Shown: piece by piece, positions 9,294 to 18,344 of the stretch | Position numbering within the stretch: position 1 is the stretch's first letter | How the letters are laid out: each line of letters opens with the position of its first letter | Source: Sinorhizobium terangae | Lineage (GTDB): Bacteria > Pseudomonadota > Alphaproteobacteria > Rhizobiales > Rhizobiaceae | Length of the DNA: 64,000 bases | Assembly: GCF_029714365.1 (NCBI RefSeq) | Contig: NZ_CP121659.1 | Location: 186,001-250,000 of the forward strand | Reading direction: 5' to 3' | Notes under the pieces: generated by a model | The model's input: the letters and a program-made list of their open reading frames with translations, nothing else | Databases searched by the model: none | Told to the model about the DNA's origin: nothing | Made by a program: the position numbers and the translations under genes

Positions 9294-10297
9294 CAATGGT
9301 AGCCCTCCTCCGGATCGACTTTGCCGCGAAAAACCCAATAGGCATAGCCGGTATAGGCGAGAACGATCGGTACGAGCACGAGCGCCCCGGCAAGCAGGAA
9401 GGCAAGGCTTTCCGGCGGCGCGGCCGCTTCCCAGATGGTGAGCGACGGCGGCACCATATAGGGATAGAAACTGATGCCGATGCCGATGTAGCCAAGGAGG
9501 AAAAGGCCGAGGGCCGCGACGAACGGCTGCGCGTCGTACCGGTCACGAATGCCCTTGATGAGGAGATAGAGGCAACCAAGGACGAGCAAGGGAACGATGA
9601 CGCTGAAGATTGCAGTCGGCCAGCCGAACCAGCGTTGCAGATAGACCGGCTCGAGAAATGGCGTCCAGAGGCTGACGACACCCATCGCGCCGACCGTCGC
9701 AAAGCAGCACCTGAGCGCAATCGTGCGCGCCCGGTCGGCGAGATCACCGTGCGTCTTCATCACGAGCCAGGTCGCGCCGAGCAAGGCGTAGCCGACGACG
9801 ATCGCGATGCCGGTAACGATGGAAAAGGGCGTCAGCCAGTCCCACCAGCTGCCGGCATAGGCGCGGTTTTCGACCGGTATGCCCTGGACGAGTGCACCGA
9901 GTGCGATCCCTTGCGCGAAGGCGGCGAGCATCGAGCCGCCGGCAAAGGCCCAGTTCCACAAAAATTCGGCGCGTTTGGTGCGCCAGCGATATTCGAACGC
10001 GACGCCCCGGAAGATCAGGCCGATCAGCATGGCGATGATCGGCGCATAGAGCGCCGGCAGCACCGTCGCATAGGCAAGGGGGAAAACAGCCATGAGGCCG
10101 CCGCCGCCGAGCACGAGCCAGGTTTCGTTGCCATCCCAGACGGGGGCAACCGAGTTCATCATCACGTCGCGATCATGCTTCTCGGGGAAAAGCGGGAAAA
10201 GGATGCCGACACCGAGATCGAAGCCGTCGAGGACGACATAGGCCAGAACGGCAAAGGCAATGATGGCGGCCCAGATCAGTGGGAGATCAAAGTCCAT
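9293..10297 (-). CDS. cydB: Cytochrome bd-type quinol oxidase subunit II
   Basis: About 334 residues with eight or more membrane helices; MDFDLPLIWAAIIAFAVL, LDGFDLGVGIL and WDGNETWLVLGGG are CydB hallmarks. It pairs with CydA to reduce oxygen to water using quinol. The ATG at 10297 is preferred because ATGGAG precedes it and it overlaps the cydA end by 11 bases; an ATG at 10342 would add 15 residues inside cydA. Second gene of a three-gene operon. Confidence 0.93.
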   Translation of the reverse strand: MDFDLPLIWAAIIAFAVLAYVVLDGFDLGVGILFPLFPEKHDRDVMMNSVAPVWDGNETWLVLGGGGLMAVFPLAYATVLPALYAPIIAMLIGLIFRGVAFEYRWRTKRAEFLWNWAFAGGSMLAAFAQGIALGALVQGIPVENRAYAGSWWDWLTPFSIVTGIAIVVGYALLGATWLVMKTHGDLADRARTIALRCCFATVGAMGVVSLWTPFLEPVYLQRWFGWPTAIFSVIVPLLVLGCLYLLIKGIRDRYDAQPFVAALGLFLLGYIGIGISFYPYMVPPSLTIWEAAAPPESLAFLLAGALVLVPIVLAYTGYAYWVFRGKVDPEEGYH

Positions 10298-11702
10298 GAT
10301 GCGCTCCATGGGATGTGGCGCTTGCCGGGCCGTGTGCGACACCGGCCGCGCGGATCGGGCCCTCGTCCAGCTCTGGCATGGTGTCGCGCGGCAGCCGCGC
10401 CATCAGCCGGAGGATGTAGAAGGTCCCCGCGCCGAAGACGAAGAAGTAGACGATGATGAAGGCCAGAAGCGAAGCGGAAACGGCAGGAGCTTCTATCGGC
10501 GCGACCGAGTTGGCCGTCAGCAGATGACCGTAGACGGTGTAAGGCTGGCGACCCACTTCCGTGGTTACCCATCCGGCCAGAACCGCGACGAAGCCGGCAG
10601 GACCCATCAGTACGGCGGCGCGGTGGAGCCAGAGATCGCTGTCGAGCGTACCGCGGTAGCGGCACCAGAGCGACCACAGCCCGATGCCGAGCATGGCGAG
10701 GCCGATGCCGACCATGATGCGGAATGACCAGAAGATCACGGCGATCGGCGGATGCAATTCGGCGGGGACCGTGTCGAGTCCGGCAAGCGGCGCATCAAGA
10801 TCGTGTTTCAGGATGAGGCTTCCGAGCTTCGGCACCTCGATCGCGTAGTCGATGCGCTTCTCGGCTGAATTGGGGATGCCGAACAGCACCAGCGGCGCGC
10901 CGTCGGGATGGCTTTCGAAGTGGCCTTCCATTCCCATCACCTTGGCGGGTTGATGCTCGAGCGTGTTGAGCCCGTGCTGGTCGCCGGCGAGAATCTGGAT
11001 CGGCGCAACGATCGCCGCCATCCACATCGCCATCGAGAACATGGTGCGGGCCCGGCGTGGTGCCGTCTGGCGCAGAAGATGCCAGGCGCCGCAGGCGCCG
11101 ACGACGAACGCCGTCGTCAGATAGGCGGCAAGTACCATGTGGACAAGGCGGTATGGGAAGGACGGGTTGAAGATGATCGCCCACCAGTCTACCGGCATGA
11201 ACTGACCGGCCCCGTTCATCGCAAAACCCGCCGGCGTCTGCATCCAGGAATTGGCGGACAGGATCCAGGTCGCCGAAATCAGCGTGCCGATCGCCACCAT
11301 GGTGGTTGCGAAGAAATGCAGTCTCGGACCGACACGGTTCAGGCCGAAGAGCATGACGCCGAGAAAGCCGGCTTCCAGGAAGAAAGCCGTCAGGACCTCG
11401 TAGCCCATCAAAGGGCCGATGATCGGGCCGGCCTTGTCGGCAAACACGCTCCAGTTGGTACCGAACTGATAGGACATGACGATTCCGGAAACGACGCCCA
11501 TGCCGAAGGTGACCGCGAAAATCGTCTTCCAGAAGTTGAAGAGCTCCAGATAGACCTCGTCCTTCTTCCAGAGCCAGAGGGCTTCTAAGACGGCGAGGTA
11601 GCTGGCAAGGCCGATGGAGAAGGCCGGAAAGATGATGTGGAAGGAGACGGTAAAGGCAAACTGCATGCGGGCGAGCATGGTTGCGTCGAAGGATTCAAAC
11701 AC
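10287..11702 (-). CDS. cydA: Cytochrome bd-type (cyanide-insensitive class) quinol oxidase subunit I
   Basis: 471 residues. The early FTVSFHIIFPAFSIGLASY carries a haem-ligand His; GDQHGLNTLEHQPAK with VMGMEG marks the quinol-side Q-loop. That loop is short, as in CioA/QxtA rather than the E. coli long-loop enzyme. It works in the inner membrane at low oxygen or when other oxidases are blocked. The start is GTG at 11702, with AAGAGG 9 bases upstream. The 182 bases between it and the next gene should carry its promoter; I could not name a regulator site. Confidence 0.93.
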   Translation of the reverse strand: MFESFDATMLARMQFAFTVSFHIIFPAFSIGLASYLAVLEALWLWKKDEVYLELFNFWKTIFAVTFGMGVVSGIVMSYQFGTNWSVFADKAGPIIGPLMGYEVLTAFFLEAGFLGVMLFGLNRVGPRLHFFATTMVAIGTLISATWILSANSWMQTPAGFAMNGAGQFMPVDWWAIIFNPSFPYRLVHMVLAAYLTTAFVVGACGAWHLLRQTAPRRARTMFSMAMWMAAIVAPIQILAGDQHGLNTLEHQPAKVMGMEGHFESHPDGAPLVLFGIPNSAEKRIDYAIEVPKLGSLILKHDLDAPLAGLDTVPAELHPPIAVIFWSFRIMVGIGLAMLGIGLWSLWCRYRGTLDSDLWLHRAAVLMGPAGFVAVLAGWVTTEVGRQPYTVYGHLLTANSVAPIEAPAVSASLLAFIIVYFFVFGAGTFYILRLMARLPRDTMPELDEGPIRAAGVAHGPASATSHGAHHGL

Positions 11703-11884
11703 GACGTGATCCTCTTGGGCGTTACCGAAAAGCCAGGCGCCCGCCTGTCAGCCGGAGCCGTCATTTCATCGTGTGATTGAATCTGAAGCAATATTGCCAA
11801 ACGTCAATGACGGGCGGATCGCCACGTTGTCACACTGCGGCAATGTTTCGCCCGCGGCATTTTGGGCGCGCGCCGCCTCCCCTG

Positions 11885-13270
11885 TCATTGAGCAGAGAGC
11901 ACAGCCATCCTTTTGGCCCGATAGGGATTGTCCAAGACCGAGTGATAGCCGGCGAGGTCCTTGGCGTTCCGGTATACGACGATGGCGCGCCCGTCGGGAT
12001 GGTCGGCAAACCATTGCGCAAGCCGATGCCGAGGGACATCGTCAACCGGTTTTTGAAGGCGCGCCAGGAACCCCAACTCGGCATGATAGTTCTCGACGAA
12101 AGCCCAGTCCTTGTCGCGATTTGCACGCATATAGGCGGCCACCGGCTCCAGATCGTAGCGCTTCAGGATCGTCACCGACGCGATGGCCTGGCCGGCCACG
12201 ATGGCGACGACCATGATCGCCAGGCCCTGCGCCATTTGCCGGGTAGAGACCTCCTTCAGGCAAAGGGCCATGGCAAGAACGACGGCCGGCAACAGCGGCA
12301 GCAGATAATGCGGCTGCTTCTCGCTGATGAGGGAGAACAACAAGAATGTGGGCACGAACCAGCAGACGAGGAACCGGATGCCTTCCGTCTCCCATAAGCC
12401 TTCGCGTAGCACCGCAGCACCTCTCCAGAAGCGGGGAAGGAAGACCCACGGGATAAGCGCCGCGGGCAAGAAGGGCAGATAGAAGTAGAAGGGTTGCACG
12501 TGGGCGTCGAGCTTTCCGGTCGCCCTCCCGACGGTCTGCATCCAGAGCAGCGCGTAGGCAAACTTGCCGTCGGACTGCTGCAGCACCGGGATGAGCCAAC
12601 AGAGAACGATTGCGGCCGCTACACCCAGGGCCGCAAGAATTCCGAGGTACCATCTCACCGGTTGCCTCAAATTGCTGGCCCAGAGCGGTGCCAGCAAGAT
12701 CGGGAAGAGTAAGTGGAGGAATGCCACTGGTCCCCTGGCGAGAACACCGAGTCCCAGGGACACGCCTATAAGCACCACGGAGCGCCAACCCCGCGCGCGC
12801 GTATAGACGACCGTGCCGATGAGGGACAGCAAGACGAAGACGGTCAACGTAAGGTCGAAGTAAATGACAGTGCTGTAGGCGAGAAAGGGCGCGCCGGCGA
12901 CCATGATAATGGCCGTGCGATCACCCTGCCTCTGAAAACCGGGGAACAGCACGCGGCCGAGAGCGACCGTAAGGTATACGCATGCCAGAGACGAAAGCAC
13001 GACCGGAAGCGTTGCCGCCCAGCGAGAGACCCCGAAAATTGCCCATGAGGCATTGATGAGCCAGAAGAGAAGGGGAAGCTTGTGGTGATAGGGCGCGAAG
13101 TTCATCGTCAGCGGCTTGAGCCAGTCCTGGCTGAGATACATCTCCCACGCCACGCTGGTGTAGCGCGTCTCGTCGATGGGCAGGAGCGGCCTGAAGGAAA
13201 TCGCGGCCAGGAAGAGGATGAAAACGACGAGGGGGAGCCAAACGAGCCTGGTCCACGCGGGAAGGGCCAT
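11885..13270 (-). CDS. ArnT/PMT-like glycosyltransferase, family 39
   Basis: About 461 residues with some ten to twelve membrane helices. The first outside loop carries the acidic pair of GT39 enzymes in LPIDETRYTSVAWEM, as in ArnT; HHKLPLLFWL follows. Such enzymes move a sugar from a polyprenyl phosphate to a lipid or protein on the periplasmic side; lipid A modification is a fair guess but the acceptor is unknown. Start uncertain: ATG at 13270 places the first helix as in E. coli ArnT, while ATG at 13315 would add 15 residues. Single gene. Confidence 0.8.
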   Translation of the reverse strand: MALPAWTRLVWLPLVVFILFLAAISFRPLLPIDETRYTSVAWEMYLSQDWLKPLTMNFAPYHHKLPLLFWLINASWAIFGVSRWAATLPVVLSSLACVYLTVALGRVLFPGFQRQGDRTAIIMVAGAPFLAYSTVIYFDLTLTVFVLLSLIGTVVYTRARGWRSVVLIGVSLGLGVLARGPVAFLHLLFPILLAPLWASNLRQPVRWYLGILAALGVAAAIVLCWLIPVLQQSDGKFAYALLWMQTVGRATGKLDAHVQPFYFYLPFLPAALIPWVFLPRFWRGAAVLREGLWETEGIRFLVCWFVPTFLLFSLISEKQPHYLLPLLPAVVLAMALCLKEVSTRQMAQGLAIMVVAIVAGQAIASVTILKRYDLEPVAAYMRANRDKDWAFVENYHAELGFLARLQKPVDDVPRHRLAQWFADHPDGRAIVVYRNAKDLAGYHSVLDNPYRAKRMAVLSAQ

Positions 13271-13393
13271 ATGCACGCAGTGTGATTCCGCTGATGTTGC
13301 TGCTCTCAACAACATGATCGGAGAACCTGTCTGGTTGCTGTCAGACACTCAAAACAAGGCATCCCGCATTGACCGTTACATGCATGCATTTTA

Positions 13394-13460
13394 GGTCACG
13401 CTGATTTTAGGCCGAATCGACCCAAAAATCATAAACGTGATCGGCTCTAATAAGCTGAGA
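13394..13460 (+). repeat. Intergenic mosaic repeat, family 2
   Basis: Reads GGTCACGCTGATTTTAGG, then CAAAAATCATAAACGTGATC and CTCTAATAAGCTGAGACGC. It is the diverged counterpart of the element inside the permease gene at 15464-15577. It lies between two genes on the same strand. Confidence 0.75.
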
Positions 13461-13496
13461 CGCTGGATTCGGGCTGAGAACTGCTTCTAGTGTTGC

Positions 13497-14663
13497 TCAT
13501 CCGGCAAGATAGCTCTCTGCGAGCTCGGTCCAGAAGGCGGCGCCGATCGGCAGCAGGTCGTCATTGAAGTTGTAGCCGGGATGGTGGAGCGGTTTCTCGT
13601 CGCCGGTCACTCTTGATCCGAGAAAGAAATAGCTGCCGGGCCGCTCCTTCAGCATGTAGGCGAAATCCTCGCTGCCCATGAACGGGCGAGCAAGATCAAC
13701 AATCTTGTCTGGCCCGGCGAAGCGGATCGCAAGGTCGCGGACGAAATCGGTCTCCCTCTTGTGGTTGATCGTCGCGTCATAGCTACGCTGATAGTCGACG
13801 GTGGCGCGCATGCCGAAGCTTGTCGCCTGCGCCTCCGTGATCATTCGGATGCGGCGCTCCAGCTCATCGCGAACGGCGGGGTCAAAGGAGCGAATGCCGA
13901 CGACGATCTCGGCCCGCTCCGGAATGATGTTGCTCGCGGAGCCGGCGTGAAAGGCGCCGACCGTGACGACGGTCGGGTCCATGGGGTGGATGTTGCGCGA
14001 CACGATGGACTGCAGCGCCATGACGATGCTGGCGCCGCAGACGATCGGATCGGCGGTCTCCTGCGGTTCGGCGCCGTGACCGCCACGGCCATGGACGGTG
14101 ATCCGCGCCTCGTCCACCGCTGCCATGATCGGGCCTTCGCGCAGGGCGAACTGGCCGAAGGGAAGGTTCGGTTCGTTGTGGAGCGCGAACACGGCGTCGC
14201 AGGGGAATTTCTCGAACAGGCCCTCGTCGATCATGATCTTCGCACCGCCGAAGTTCTCCTCGGCCGGCTGGAAGATGAGATGGATCGTGCCGTCGAAATT
14301 CCTCCGTTCGGCAAGCGCGCGGGCGGCGCCGAGCAGCATCGCCGTATGGCCGTCATGCCCGCAGGCGTGCATCAACCCCGGCGTCGTGCTGGCATAGTCG
14401 AGACCGGTCTCCTCGTGGATCGGCAAGGCATCGATATCCGCGCGGATGCCGATCGAGCGCCCCCCGGTGCCGTTCCTCAGCGTGCCGACCACGCCGGTCT
14501 TCGCAAGTCCAGTCGTTACCGTGTAGCCAAGCGCATCGAGGTGCCGCGCAATGAACGCCGAGGTCCGCGTCTCCTCGAGACCCAATTCCGGATGCGCATG
14601 CAGGTCGCGGCGGATCGCCACCAGTTCCGGCAGGGCGTTGTCGATGGCGGCGGAGAGCTTCAT
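13497..14663 (-). CDS. M20-family amidohydrolase (hippurate/N-acyl-amino-acid hydrolase type)
   Basis: 388 residues: MKLSAAIDNALPELVAIRRD, then DLHAHPELGLEE, IRADIDALPI and the metal site HACGHDGHTAML, with PAEENFGGAKIM and a C-terminal GSEDFAYML. The family cleaves N-acyl or amide bonds of amino acids with metal. The ATG at 14663 lies one base after the permease stop, so it is the last gene of the ABC-transporter operon. Context suggests it frees an amino acid from an imported conjugate before the divergent transaminase/decarboxylase act; this is inference. Confidence 0.87.
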   Translation of the reverse strand: MKLSAAIDNALPELVAIRRDLHAHPELGLEETRTSAFIARHLDALGYTVTTGLAKTGVVGTLRNGTGGRSIGIRADIDALPIHEETGLDYASTTPGLMHACGHDGHTAMLLGAARALAERRNFDGTIHLIFQPAEENFGGAKIMIDEGLFEKFPCDAVFALHNEPNLPFGQFALREGPIMAAVDEARITVHGRGGHGAEPQETADPIVCGASIVMALQSIVSRNIHPMDPTVVTVGAFHAGSASNIIPERAEIVVGIRSFDPAVRDELERRIRMITEAQATSFGMRATVDYQRSYDATINHKRETDFVRDLAIRFAGPDKIVDLARPFMGSEDFAYMLKERPGSYFFLGSRVTGDEKPLHHPGYNFNDDLLPIGAAFWTELAESYLAG

Positions 14664-14664
14664 G

Positions 14665-15603
14665 TCAGGCACCACGAGTCGGTATGCGGTTTTCGAAATA
14701 GCGGAAGGCGATCACCAGAATGCCCGTAAGGCACAGATAGATCAGAGCAAGCAGCAGCAGCGGTTCGTAGGTGAGATAGGTTTCCTGCCGTACCTTCGAG
14801 ATGACCGCGTAGACATCGACGACGGTGATCGTCGCGACCAGCGGCGTCGACTTGAGCTGCAATACGGTTTCGCCGTTGAGTGTCGGAAGCGCGCGGTGAA
14901 TCGCACGCGGCAGCCAGATCCGCCGGAATATCGTCCAGCGGCTCATGCCATAGGCTCGCGCCGCCTCCAGCTCGCCCGCGGGCACGCCGGCAAAGGCGCC
15001 GCGCATCACTTCGCCCTCGTAGGCGGCGAAGGAGATGGTGAGTGCGGCGACGCCATACGGCCAGGCTTCGCGCAGATACGGCCAGAGAAACGAGTGGCGA
15101 ATCGCCGGGAATTGCGGAAACAGCGAGCCGAGCCCGTAATAGAGCAGCCACAGTTGCAGGAGCAGCGGCGTCCCGCGGATGACCGTACAGAAGATCCGGG
15201 CAAGGCCCTTGAGATACCAGGGGCCGGTGACCTGGACGAGACCCAGCGGCACGGCAAACAGGAAACCGAGAATCGAGGTGGCGAACAGCATCACCATGCT
15301 GACAAGGATGCCGGAGCCGAGCCTCGGCAGGTAGCGCGGCAGCCAATCCCAGCGCATGAGGATTGCGACGGCGACTATGAGTGCGGCGGCGAAGAGGATG
15401 AGCACGATACGATGCGGTTTGAGGAAGCTCTCGCCCTTCGGCAGGTCCTCGGGGGTGAAGCCCAGAGCGGGATGAGGAAAAGTGTGAAGCGGTTTTCCGC
15501 CCGCATCCCGCTCCAACTTATTAGAATCGATCACATTTGTGATTTTGGATTGATTCAATCCAAAATCAGCGTGATCGAGCGCGTGGGTTGTTTCGTTGGT
15601 CAT
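14665..15603 (-). CDS. Polar amino acid ABC transporter permease with a repeat-encoded N-terminal extension
   Basis: 312 residues. From about residue 63 it is a normal HisM/ArtM-like permease: five or so membrane helices and the ATPase-contact loop EAARAYGMSRWTIFRRIWLP. The first 60 residues are unusual: hydrophilic, and residues 9-47 are encoded by a family 2 mosaic repeat (15464-15577). Translation through it is likely, since the ATG at 15603 overlaps the stop of the preceding permease as ATGA and no other ATG occurs before residue 83. In-frame GTG (residue 24) or TTG (residue 30) starts within the repeat cannot be ruled out. Confidence 0.9.
   Translation of the reverse strand: MTNETTHALDHADFGLNQSKITNVIDSNKLERDAGGKPLHTFPHPALGFTPEDLPKGESFLKPHRIVLILFAAALIVAVAILMRWDWLPRYLPRLGSGILVSMVMLFATSILGFLFAVPLGLVQVTGPWYLKGLARIFCTVIRGTPLLLQLWLLYYGLGSLFPQFPAIRHSFLWPYLREAWPYGVAALTISFAAYEGEVMRGAFAGVPAGELEAARAYGMSRWTIFRRIWLPRAIHRALPTLNGETVLQLKSTPLVATITVVDVYAVISKVRQETYLTYEPLLLLALIYLCLTGILVIAFRYFENRIPTRGA
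15464..15577 (-). repeat. Mosaic repeat, family 2, inserted in a coding sequence
   Basis: 114 bases holding every block of the family: GGATGAGGAAAAGTGTGAAG, CGGTTTTCCGCC, CGCATCCCGCTC, TTATTAGAATCGATCAC, and the palindrome TTTTGGATTGATTCAATCC with AAAATCAGCGTGATCG. Its length is an exact multiple of three and it contains no stop in the permease frame. Other copies in the window are all between genes. Confidence 0.85.
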
Positions 15604-16325
15604 CGCTGCTCCACGAAACCGCGCCTGGCATGCCTTTCCAACGCGCCGATGAAGACGTTGGAAACGAGCGTCAGCGCGAGATAGAGCGCGCCGGCCGCGC
15701 AGAAGAAAAGCAGATAGGCCTTGGTTGCGCCGGCCGCCTGGCGGGTTGCCAGCGTCAGCTCGCTGAAGCCGACGACGGCGAGCAGGGCGGTGTCCTTCGT
15801 GGCGATCAGCCAGAGATTGGCAAGGCCGGGGATGGCATAGGGCAGCATGGCAGGCAGGGTGACACGCCGCAGGACCTTTCCGGGCGACATGCCATAGGCG
15901 CGCGCCGCCTCGATCTGGCCGGCGGGTACGGCCTTGATCGCCCCGCGCAACACTTCGGTCGAATACGCCCCCTGAACGACGCCAATGACGAAGATGCCGG
16001 CCATCAGGCCGCTGATGTCCACCGCCTCGAAGCCGACGGCGCCGAGAAGCTGGTTCAAGAGGTCGGTCCCGGCATAGTAGAGGAGGAGAATGAGAACGAG
16101 CTCAGGCACCGCCCGGACGATGGTGGTGTAGCATTCGAGAAGATCGCGCGTTACCGGCCCGCCATAGAGCTTGCCGAAGGCACCGCCGACGCCGAGCAGG
16201 AGGCCAAGCGCGTAGCCGCCGACCGCGATCTGAATCGAATGGAGAAAGCCTTGCAGCAATACGCCGCCCCAGCCGGGCGCCGAGAGCGAAAGCAGGCTCC
16301 AGTTGATGATGGAATCCGCAGCCAT
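15600..16325 (-). CDS. Polar amino acid ABC transporter permease
   Basis: About 241 residues, HisQ/ArtQ-like, with membrane helices and the EAA loop EAARAYGMSPGKVLRRVTLP. It partners the next permease, the ATPase and the binding protein to import a polar, probably basic, amino acid. ATG at 16325 (MAADSIINW) has AAGGAG 12 bases before it; ATG at 16349 is a possible alternative. Its stop overlaps the following start (ATGA). Confidence 0.9.
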   Translation of the reverse strand: MAADSIINWSLLSLSAPGWGGVLLQGFLHSIQIAVGGYALGLLLGVGGAFGKLYGGPVTRDLLECYTTIVRAVPELVLILLLYYAGTDLLNQLLGAVGFEAVDISGLMAGIFVIGVVQGAYSTEVLRGAIKAVPAGQIEAARAYGMSPGKVLRRVTLPAMLPYAIPGLANLWLIATKDTALLAVVGFSELTLATRQAAGATKAYLLFFCAAGALYLALTLVSNVFIGALERHARRGFVEQR

Positions 16326-16389
16326 GGCGACTTCATGCTCCTTCTGCATAGCCCCCAGCTCGGAGCCGAGCCGGAGAGATGCAGCCAAT

Positions 16390-16437
16390 CAAGGTGTTAC
16401 AGCGACCATGCGCTCCGAATGGGTGCGCAGCGCTATA
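16390..16437. repeat. Mosaic repeat, family 1 (degenerate hairpin core)
   Basis: AAGGTGTTACAGCGACC and GTGCGCAGCGCTATAAAG bracket a hairpin GCGCTCCGAATGGGTGCGC. It sits between the binding-protein and permease genes, where an RNA hairpin could set the usual excess of binding protein over permease; that role is inferred. Confidence 0.6.
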
Positions 16438-16477
16438 AAGCGTCGGCCGGCAGCAGCGGGACTGCCGGCCGAGACGC

Positions 16478-17260
16478 TTAGCCGCCATAGATGTCGAAGT
16501 CGAAATACTTCTTCGAGAAGGTATCGTAGGTGCCGTTCGCGCGGATCGCCTTGATCGCCGCGTTGATCTTTTCCTTGAGCTCGGCTTCGCCTTTGCGCAG
16601 GCCGACACCGACCCCCGGGCCGAGGACGGCGAGATCCTGGGCGACATCACCCTTGTAGTCGCAGCATTCATTGCCCTGGTCGCTCTTCAGGAAGGCGTCG
16701 AGTGCGATCGCATCCGCCTGCACCGCGTCGACACGGCCGGCGGCCAGATCCTGGTTTGCCTCGTCCTGCGTCTGGTATTCCTTGACCTCCACGCCGGCCG
16801 GGGCGAAATGCTTGGTCGCATAGGCCTGATGCACGGTCGAAACCTGCACGCCGAGCGTCTTGCCCGAAAGGCCTTCCGGCGTCGGCTTGATGTCCTCGCC
16901 CTTGGTGCCGATGATGCCGGTCGGCGTGTTGTAGTATTTGTCGGAGAAATCGATCGTCTTCAGGCGCTCTTCCGTGATCGACATCGAACCGATGATCATG
17001 TCGATCTTCTTGGAGGTCAGCGCCGGGATGATGCCGTCCCACGCGACCGGCGTGATCACGCAGTCGAGTTTCGCCTCGGCGCAGATCGCCTTCATGAACT
17101 CGACTTCCCAGCCTTCCCAATTGCCGTTGGCGTCAGGCGAGGTAAAGGGCGGGTAGGGCTCGGCGGCAAAGCCGACCTTGACCGTTTCCGCCTGCGCCGC
17201 GACGGCGCCGGTGATCGACAATGCGGCCGCGACCGCCAGGAGTTTCAATGTCTTCTTCAT
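16478..17260 (-). CDS. Periplasmic amino acid-binding protein (Lys/Arg/Orn type)
   Basis: 260 residues with a clear signal peptide (MKKTLKLLAVAAALSITG, cleavage near AQAETV). It is an SBP family 3 protein: VKVGFAAEPYPPFTS, GWEVEFMKAICAE, the IIGSMSITEERLKTIDFS segment and DAVQADAIALD. The SMSITEER with FSDKYY is typical of HisJ/ArgT/ArtJ-like basic amino acid binders. It delivers ligand to the two permeases downstream. The neighbouring arginine-transaminase-like genes support arginine or a close relative. Confidence 0.92.
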   Translation of the reverse strand: MKKTLKLLAVAAALSITGAVAAQAETVKVGFAAEPYPPFTSPDANGNWEGWEVEFMKAICAEAKLDCVITPVAWDGIIPALTSKKIDMIIGSMSITEERLKTIDFSDKYYNTPTGIIGTKGEDIKPTPEGLSGKTLGVQVSTVHQAYATKHFAPAGVEVKEYQTQDEANQDLAAGRVDAVQADAIALDAFLKSDQGNECCDYKGDVAQDLAVLGPGVGVGLRKGEAELKEKINAAIKAIRANGTYDTFSKKYFDFDIYGG

Positions 17261-17296
17261 GCTGTTCCCTTTTTTGGTTGTTGAGCATTGCGGAAT

Positions 17297-18070
17297 TCAG
17301 TGAATGGAGCTGATGAACCTCTTGAGCCTCTCGGATCTCGGCGCGCCGAAGATTGCCTCGGGCGGCCCCTGTTCTTCGATGACGCCGTTGTGCAGGAAGA
17401 CGATGTGGTTGGCGACGTCGCGGGCGAACTTCATCTCGTGCGTGACGAGGATCATCGTGCGCTTCTCGTGCGCGAGATCGCCGATGACGGAGAGGACTTC
17501 GCCGACAAGCTCCGGATCGAGGGCCGAGGTCGGTTCGTCGAGGAGCATCACCAGCGGCTGGATCGCCAGCGCACGGGCGATCGCTGCGCGTTGCTGCTGG
17601 CCGCCGGAAAGGAAGGCCGGATAGGCGTCGCGCTTCTCGTAAAGTCCGACCCTGCGCAGCAATGTTTCGGCTGTCTCGATCGCCTCGGCCTTGGATTTGC
17701 CGAGCACATGCACCGGCACTTCGATGACGTTTTGAAGAATGGTCATGTGTTGCCAGAGGTTGAAGCTCTGGAAGACCATGCCGAGCTGGGTGCGGATGCG
17801 CTGCACTTGCTTGCGATCGGCGGGCATCAGCCCGCCATGACCATCGGGCTTCATCCGGATTTCCTCACCGTGAACGCTGACGCGTCCGGCCGACGGCAAT
17901 TCCAGCATGTTGATGCAGCGAAGGAGGGTGGACTTGCCCGAGCCGCTGCCGCCGATGATCGCGATGACGTCGCCCTGTCGAGCCGTAAGCGACACACCTT
18001 TCAGCACTTCCAATGGCCCGAAACGCTTGTGCAGGTCAGTGACTGCGATTGCCTGGGCCGTACTCGTCAT
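17297..18070 (-). CDS. Amino acid ABC transporter ATP-binding protein
   Basis: 257 residues, HisP/GlnQ class. Walker A is GGSGSGKSTLLRC, signature LSGGQQQRAAIARAL, Walker B VMLLDEPTSALDPE, H-loop LVTHEMKFAR. First gene of the five-gene minus-strand operon (ATPase, binding protein, two permeases, hydrolase). It faces the tetR-like gene across 274 bases that hold the shared control region. Confidence 0.95.
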   Translation of the reverse strand: MTSTAQAIAVTDLHKRFGPLEVLKGVSLTARQGDVIAIIGGSGSGKSTLLRCINMLELPSAGRVSVHGEEIRMKPDGHGGLMPADRKQVQRIRTQLGMVFQSFNLWQHMTILQNVIEVPVHVLGKSKAEAIETAETLLRRVGLYEKRDAYPAFLSGGQQQRAAIARALAIQPLVMLLDEPTSALDPELVGEVLSVIGDLAHEKRTMILVTHEMKFARDVANHIVFLHNGVIEEQGPPEAIFGAPRSERLKRFISSIH

Positions 18071-18191
18071 CGACGCGCCACTCCCGTGGCTCGAAGAGCG
18101 TTCCGTGAAGGCATGAAAACAGTTCCCCTGGTCGTTCTCTCGTGCAGCATCTTCGGCTTGTCACGCTGTTTCATTGAGGGGAATGTTGCAC

Positions 18192-18220
18192 TTGTGCCGA
18201 TATTATTCAAGCGTATAATA
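18192..18220 (+). promoter_or_regulatory. Candidate promoter with overlapping TetR operator palindrome
   Basis: A perfect inverted repeat TATTAT-N8-ATAATA spans 18201-18220. The right arm overlaps a consensus -10 box TATAAT (18214-18219), with a weaker -35 TTGTGC at 18192-18197 and a 16-base spacer, pointing to the tetR-like gene. A repressor bound here would block that promoter and could also affect the divergent transporter operon. Position and symmetry are seen; function is inferred. Confidence 0.5.
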
Positions 18221-18344
18221 ACTTCATCACGGTTTTTTTGGCCGTGCTGTCTGAACGAGCATCACCGCAGGAGCAACGCATGAGCCTATCCGGTTCGCTG
18301 ACAATGACGATCTGGTTTTGCGGCGCTGCGTATCGGAGGCTGCA

